64,000 nucleotides of DNA from Lacicoccus qingdaonensis (GTDB taxonomy: Bacteria > Bacillota > Bacilli > Staphylococcales > Salinicoccaceae): assembly GCF_900101075.1 (NCBI RefSeq), contig NZ_FNFY01000001.1, positions 1 to 64,000 on the forward strand, read 5' to 3'. The translations under genes and the position numbers were made by a program. The notes beneath the pieces were generated by a model. The model was not told the origin of the DNA and ran no database searches. It saw only the letters and a list, made by a program, of their open reading frames with translations. Positions 60,780 to 64,000 of this stretch are shown one piece after another (position 1 is the stretch's first letter; each line of letters starts with the position of its first letter).

Positions 60780-61021
60780 CTGCTCACCTGGGCTGATATT
60801 TTGAGCTGGGTGAGCAGATATAGAGTCTGTCTGCTCACTTGGGCTAATATTTTGAGTTAAGTGAGCAGATATTGAATCTGCCTGCTCACCTGGGCTGGTA
60901 TTTTGAGCTGGGTGAGCAGATATTGAGTCTGCCTGCTTACCTGGGCTGATATTTTGAGCTGAGTGAGCAGATATTGAATCTGCCTGCTCACTTGGCACGT
61001 GAAATGAAGATGAGTGAGCAT
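60780..61021. repeat. 51-bp tandem hairpin repeat array (five units)
   Basis: Units start at 60780, 60831, 60882, 60933 and 60984, all exactly 51 bp apart; the last is diverged inside and ends near 61021. Each has CTGCTCAC and GTGAGCAG arms and a TATTTTGAG-type loop. In unit 2 the inner arm changes CACCT to CACTT while its partner changes GGGTG to AAGTG, so pairing is kept. The array lies between the aconitase terminator and the ctaA terminator. Confidence 0.93.
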
Positions 61022-61060
61022 CCGGGGTTTTATTTTTAATCAGCGACAACCGCGCTCAAC

Positions 61061-61103
61061 AAAAAATTCAGCCGGGCAGCGTATCGCGCGCCTCGGCTGA
61101 ATT
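61061..61103 (-). terminator. Terminator of ctaA
   Basis: A 10-bp stem (AATTCAGCCG 61065-61074 with CGGCTGAATT 61094-61103) is followed on the minus strand by T residues. Confidence 0.85.
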
Positions 61104-61114
61104 CAAAATTTTCC

Positions 61115-62014
61115 CTATGATTTTGTCCTTGACAGTAACATGATGAAGTAGCACAGCAATCCGAACAGTAATGTGATGAACAGTGCGTGCAGCAGTGCAA
61201 TGAAGATGTTCACCATTGTAAATACGCTGAGCAGGCCTGTAATCATCTGTAATATGATAAGAATGAATGCAATGATCCATCCGTAATGCAATACGCGGTA
61301 CTGACTGTAATGTCTGATTGCGTGGATCATGATAAGAAATACCCATATAATTGCGAGTCCTGCGAGTGCTCTGTGTCCCATCTGGACGGCTTCGTAGAAG
61401 TTTGTCGGCATAATGTGGCCGGGTTTACAGTGCGGCCAGCTGAGACAAGCGAGTGATGAGTCAGTGTGTCTGACCAAAGCTCCGGAATAAACAACGAAAT
61501 ATATGTAGATTGTTAGAAATATCGTATTGTATCTTAAAAATGATCCGACTTGTAATTTTGTTGCATCGAACTTCAAGTCGACTTCGAATACCAGTAATGT
61601 CAATAGGAATACGGCAGCGAAACATATCAGTGATATGCCAAAATGTGCTGCGAGTACAAAATCGCCTTCCCATATTCCAACTACAGCTGCAGCACCAATC
61701 AATGACTGAATGATGATAAAACCAAATGATACAGCAACAAGGAACTTGGTTTCGCGCTTCTCGGGAATCTGTCTCAATGCCATGATACATAATATGGCAA
61801 GGAGGATGATTGCAATACCGGAAACACCTCTATGAGCGATTTCGATAATCGTTTCGATCGGCCAGTCACTCGGTATCAATTTACCGTGACATAACGGCCA
61901 TGAATCGCCGCACCCATCTGCGGAACCTGTTTTGGTTACCAGCGCTCCGCCCACCTGGACGAAGACCATGGCTATAGTGGTTATGAGTGCCACAATTTTT
62001 AAGTTTTTGTACAA
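61115..62014 (-). CDS. ctaA: Heme A synthase
   Basis: A membrane protein that oxidises the C8 methyl of heme O to give heme A for aa3-type oxidases. It has 299 residues and eight helices in two four-helix halves. Cys35 and Cys42 form the first extracellular disulfide pair (GCGDSWPLCHG), and Glu58/His61 in EIAHRGVSG are catalytic or heme ligands. The second half has the matching SSLACLSWPHC pair and MGHRALAG. The start is TTG at 62014 with GAGGTGTG about 7 nt upstream. It is divergent from ctaB. Confidence 0.95.
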   Translation of the reverse strand: MYKNLKIVALITTIAMVFVQVGGALVTKTGSADGCGDSWPLCHGKLIPSDWPIETIIEIAHRGVSGIAIILLAILCIMALRQIPEKRETKFLVAVSFGFIIIQSLIGAAAVVGIWEGDFVLAAHFGISLICFAAVFLLTLLVFEVDLKFDATKLQVGSFLRYNTIFLTIYIYFVVYSGALVRHTDSSLACLSWPHCKPGHIMPTNFYEAVQMGHRALAGLAIIWVFLIMIHAIRHYSQYRVLHYGWIIAFILIILQMITGLLSVFTMVNIFIALLHALFITLLFGLLCYFIMLLSRTKS

Positions 62015-62112
62015 TTGTCACACCTCAATCAAGACTTAAGAAATTAACCTCATGAATCCATAATATATATGAAAGAAGTTGTCATTGCAATATTAATTAT
62101 TTGGAATTACTC

Positions 62113-62140
62113 TTAACAATTCTTAAATATATGGTAAAAT
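62113..62140 (+). promoter_or_regulatory. Possible ctaB promoter in the ctaA-ctaB gap
   Basis: TTAACA (62113-62118) and TAAAAT (62135-62140) are 16 bp apart. The rest of the 317-bp AT-rich gap (62015-62331) shows no gene or strong hairpin. Confidence 0.4.
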
Positions 62141-62331
62141 CAATATGTGAAACACTCTAGATTAGTATAAGTCAGTTTATCATTTATGACACATACTGTT
62201 CATGAAGATTTAATGAACAATTCGTAAAACATATAAAATGTAACAATTTTATTGTGGAATTGTATAGTATTTGTGTCCCGACTGATTTATTATTAGAGTT
62301 AAATGTTTCTGTTATGAAAGGAGGCGTAGAG

Positions 62332-63252
62332 ATGCAAGGTGATGCTTACAGTGAAATTGTAAAGCAGAATCCAAATGATATAACATTCAAAGCAGTTAAA
62401 ACGTTATTAAAAGATGGGATAATAAAGTCCAATCTTATTCCAGCATTTGCTGCCGGATTTGTAGCTGTGATGTATTACAGCTTGTCATTTTTTCAGAACT
62501 TACCATTGTTATTACTCATGACAGTAGCGACAGCACTTGTCATAGGTGGAGTTTGTGCGCTGAATAATTTTTATGACAGAGACATAGACAGGATCATGGA
62601 ATCAAAAAAGGATCGTCCAAGTATTGACGGAACGTTTACAGGAAAGCAGATTTTAATGATCGGTTTCGGTTGTCTGGGCGTTGGGCTGATCATGTTATTC
62701 TCCGTTAATCCAACTGCAGGAACGCTCGGTCTGGTCGCAGCATTTGGCTACACCGTCGTTTATTCGATGTTTGGGAAACGACATTTTGTTTCCAATACAA
62801 TCATTGGGGCTGTACCTGGAGCGATGCCGCCGTTGATCGGCTGGGCTGTCATTGACCCGGGTCTTCATATGATTGCATGGGCGATGTTCATTGTGATGTT
62901 CATTTGGCAAATGCCGCACTTTTACGGATTAGCAATTAGAAGAAGCGAAGAATATAAGCTTGCTGCCATTCCAATGCTGCCATCTGTAAAGGGTAATGAA
63001 AGAACAAGACGCTCGATTGTGTTTTGGGTAACACTTCTTTTGTTCACACCTGTTTTAATGGTAGAACTTGGCTTATGGTTTGTGCTGCTTGCCACCGCGT
63101 TAAATTTGGCCTGGCTGTACATATCATTGAACCGATTTAAACCAATTGAAGACTATAACCGCTATGCCGGTCGGGTATTTGTCTTCTCACTAAATTACAT
63201 CGTTATATTCTTTGTAATGATTGTAATTGCCGGCTTACTCGTGAATATATAA
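62332..63252 (+). CDS. ctaB: Protoheme IX farnesyltransferase (heme O synthase)
   Basis: A UbiA-family membrane prenyltransferase converting heme B to heme O, the substrate of CtaA. The Asp-rich NNFYDRDIDRIMESKKDRP motif near residues 77-95 binds the prenyl diphosphate. The second conserved loop, FIWQMPHFYGLAIRR, is near 190. It has nine predicted helices and 306 residues. The ATG at 62332 follows AAAGGAGG by 7 nt; a longer upstream reading is rejected. It lies 28 nt upstream of ctaC. Confidence 0.95.
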   Translation: MQGDAYSEIVKQNPNDITFKAVKTLLKDGIIKSNLIPAFAAGFVAVMYYSLSFFQNLPLLLLMTVATALVIGGVCALNNFYDRDIDRIMESKKDRPSIDGTFTGKQILMIGFGCLGVGLIMLFSVNPTAGTLGLVAAFGYTVVYSMFGKRHFVSNTIIGAVPGAMPPLIGWAVIDPGLHMIAWAMFIVMFIWQMPHFYGLAIRRSEEYKLAAIPMLPSVKGNERTRRSIVFWVTLLLFTPVLMVELGLWFVLLATALNLAWLYISLNRFKPIEDYNRYAGRVFVFSLNYIVIFFVMIVIAGLLVNI

Positions 63253-63280
63253 AGTTATTGGATGAAAGAGGGGTTAAAAC

Positions 63281-64000
63281 ATGAAGAATCATTGGATGAA
63301 AGCTAAATGGATAGGATTGATCACTGTCCTAATGGTCTTTTTATCTGGTTGTGGGAAGAATCATTTGAGTGCTTTGAGACCGGCTGGTGAAGTGGGTCAA
63401 GAGCAGTTTAACTTAATGATACTCTCAATTATTATTATGCTTTTGGTAGTAGTAGTGGTTACAGTATTATTTACAATTGCAGTGGCTAAAAACCGTCGCA
63501 GTAAGAAAGGTGAAGATTTCGAACCGAAGGACGTGGCAACAAACCACACTTTGGAAATCATCTGGACTACAATCCCAATCATTTTACTTATCATTTTAAC
63601 AGTCCCTACAGTGTATCTTGTATTTAAACAGGCGGATACTAGTGCAAGTGTGACTGACGAAGGTGAAGTGAATCCTGAGGAAAATGTCATCAACGTCCGC
63701 GCTTACCAGTACTGGTGGGAGTTTGAATATCCAACAGAACAAGTCGTCACTTCACAGGAAATGGTAGTACCGACTGATGAAAGAGTTTACTTCAACCTTA
63801 TGGGTGTAGACGTAAAGCACTCATTCTGGGTGCCGGCAGCAGGCGGTAAGCTTGATACAAACATTGATGGTATCAACAGTTTCTATCTCGTATTTGATGA
63901 AGAAAGTGCACAGGAAAGTGACCAGTTATTCTACGGTAAATGTGCTGAACTTTGCGGACCTTCACACGCTCTGATGGACTTTAAAGTCCATGCATTGCCG
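63281..64000 (+). CDS. ctaC: Cytochrome c oxidase subunit II (cut by window end)
   Basis: The frame from ATG 63281 is open to the last base (240 codons). It has a lipoprotein-type signal (LSGC, Cys24), two membrane helices (about 50-70 and 92-112), then an outward cupredoxin domain. The CuA site is complete in view: the VKHSFWVPA His near 185, then CAELCGPSHALMDF with both Cys, His and Met near 223-236. This is a ctaC-type CuA subunit II rather than a quinol-oxidase QoxA, which lacks those ligands. A cytochrome c domain may follow beyond the window. Confidence 0.93.
   Translation, partial: MKNHWMKAKWIGLITVLMVFLSGCGKNHLSALRPAGEVGQEQFNLMILSIIIMLLVVVVVTVLFTIAVAKNRRSKKGEDFEPKDVATNHTLEIIWTTIPIILLIILTVPTVYLVFKQADTSASVTDEGEVNPEENVINVRAYQYWWEFEYPTEQVVTSQEMVVPTDERVYFNLMGVDVKHSFWVPAAGGKLDTNIDGINSFYLVFDEESAQESDQLFYGKCAELCGPSHALMDFKVHALP

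Noticed and set aside
60423-61049. Minus-strand frame with 17-residue repeated peptide over the 51-bp array and the aconitase 3' end
   Set aside because: 51 bp is a multiple of 3, so the repeat keeps its frame. It starts at a TTG without a ribosome site and reads antisense through the aconitase terminator and coding sequence.

Overview
The window looks like a chromosomal segment of a moderately salt-tolerant member of the Staphylococcaceae, most like Salinicoccus. This is inferred from gene order and protein character; no database search was run. The order purEKCSQLFMNHD - ptsHI - cydAB - ktrA - rnjA/rpoY - def - ykyA-like lipoprotein - pdhABCD - UPF0223 - yktB/IMPase - typA - ylaN - ftsW - pyc - ctaA/ctaB is the classic Staphylococcus backbone. 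By eye, though, GC content is clearly above that of Staphylococcus, a ctaC-type cytochrome c oxidase subunit is present, and several proteins carry long acidic or charged tails and linkers, as halotolerant bacteria often do.

Layout. Positions 1-199 hold the 3' end of an IS110-family transposase next to the purine operon. Positions 403-11777 hold the complete de novo purine operon behind a cluster of PurR-box-like sites. Almost every gene in it overlaps the next, and it ends at a strong terminator. Positions 11800-16300 carry a small charged protein, an unknown polytopic membrane protein, a HutG/arginase-family enzyme, an rRNA methyltransferase and a DUF697-like protein. Positions 16300-22500 carry PTS HPr/enzyme I, a UMF1-type MFS transporter and cytochrome bd oxidase. 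Positions 22500-26600 carry KtrA, then RNase J1 and RpoY on the minus strand, a tiny Arg-rich reading frame with its own promoter and terminator, and peptide deformylase. Positions 26700-32700 carry a YkyA-like lipoprotein and the pyruvate dehydrogenase complex. Positions 34000-46700 form a branched-chain amino-acid island. A BASS-family transporter and ilvD form one unit. A leucine (CTC-specifier) T-box then controls ilvBNC-leuABCD-ilvA, and each unit has an upstream CcpA cre-like site. Positions 46900-50200 carry yktB and an inositol monophosphatase-family gene flanked by two frameshifted NERD-type genes. Positions 50300-64000 carry ylaF, typA, ylaH, ylaN, ftsW, pyruvate carboxylase, an Aquifex-type aconitase, and the heme A/cytochrome oxidase genes ctaA, ctaB and ctaC (cut by the window end).

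The genes fit central metabolism. PTS, PDH, pyruvate carboxylase and aconitase feed carbon into and around the TCA cycle. cydAB and ctaABC supply two terminal respiratory branches. The ilv/leu island draws on pyruvate and shows both amino-acid (T-box) and carbon (cre) control.

The least explained content is intergenic. Short tandem arrays occur with two exact periods, 41 bp (four places) and 51 bp (two places). Most units can fold into a hairpin, and one array shows paired (compensatory) changes. Other points worth a look are an ilvA with no canonical in-frame start codon and an apparent frame slip at a G4 tract, the two broken NERD genes around the IMPase gene, and the complete 150-nt transcription unit encoding a 31-residue Arg-rich peptide.
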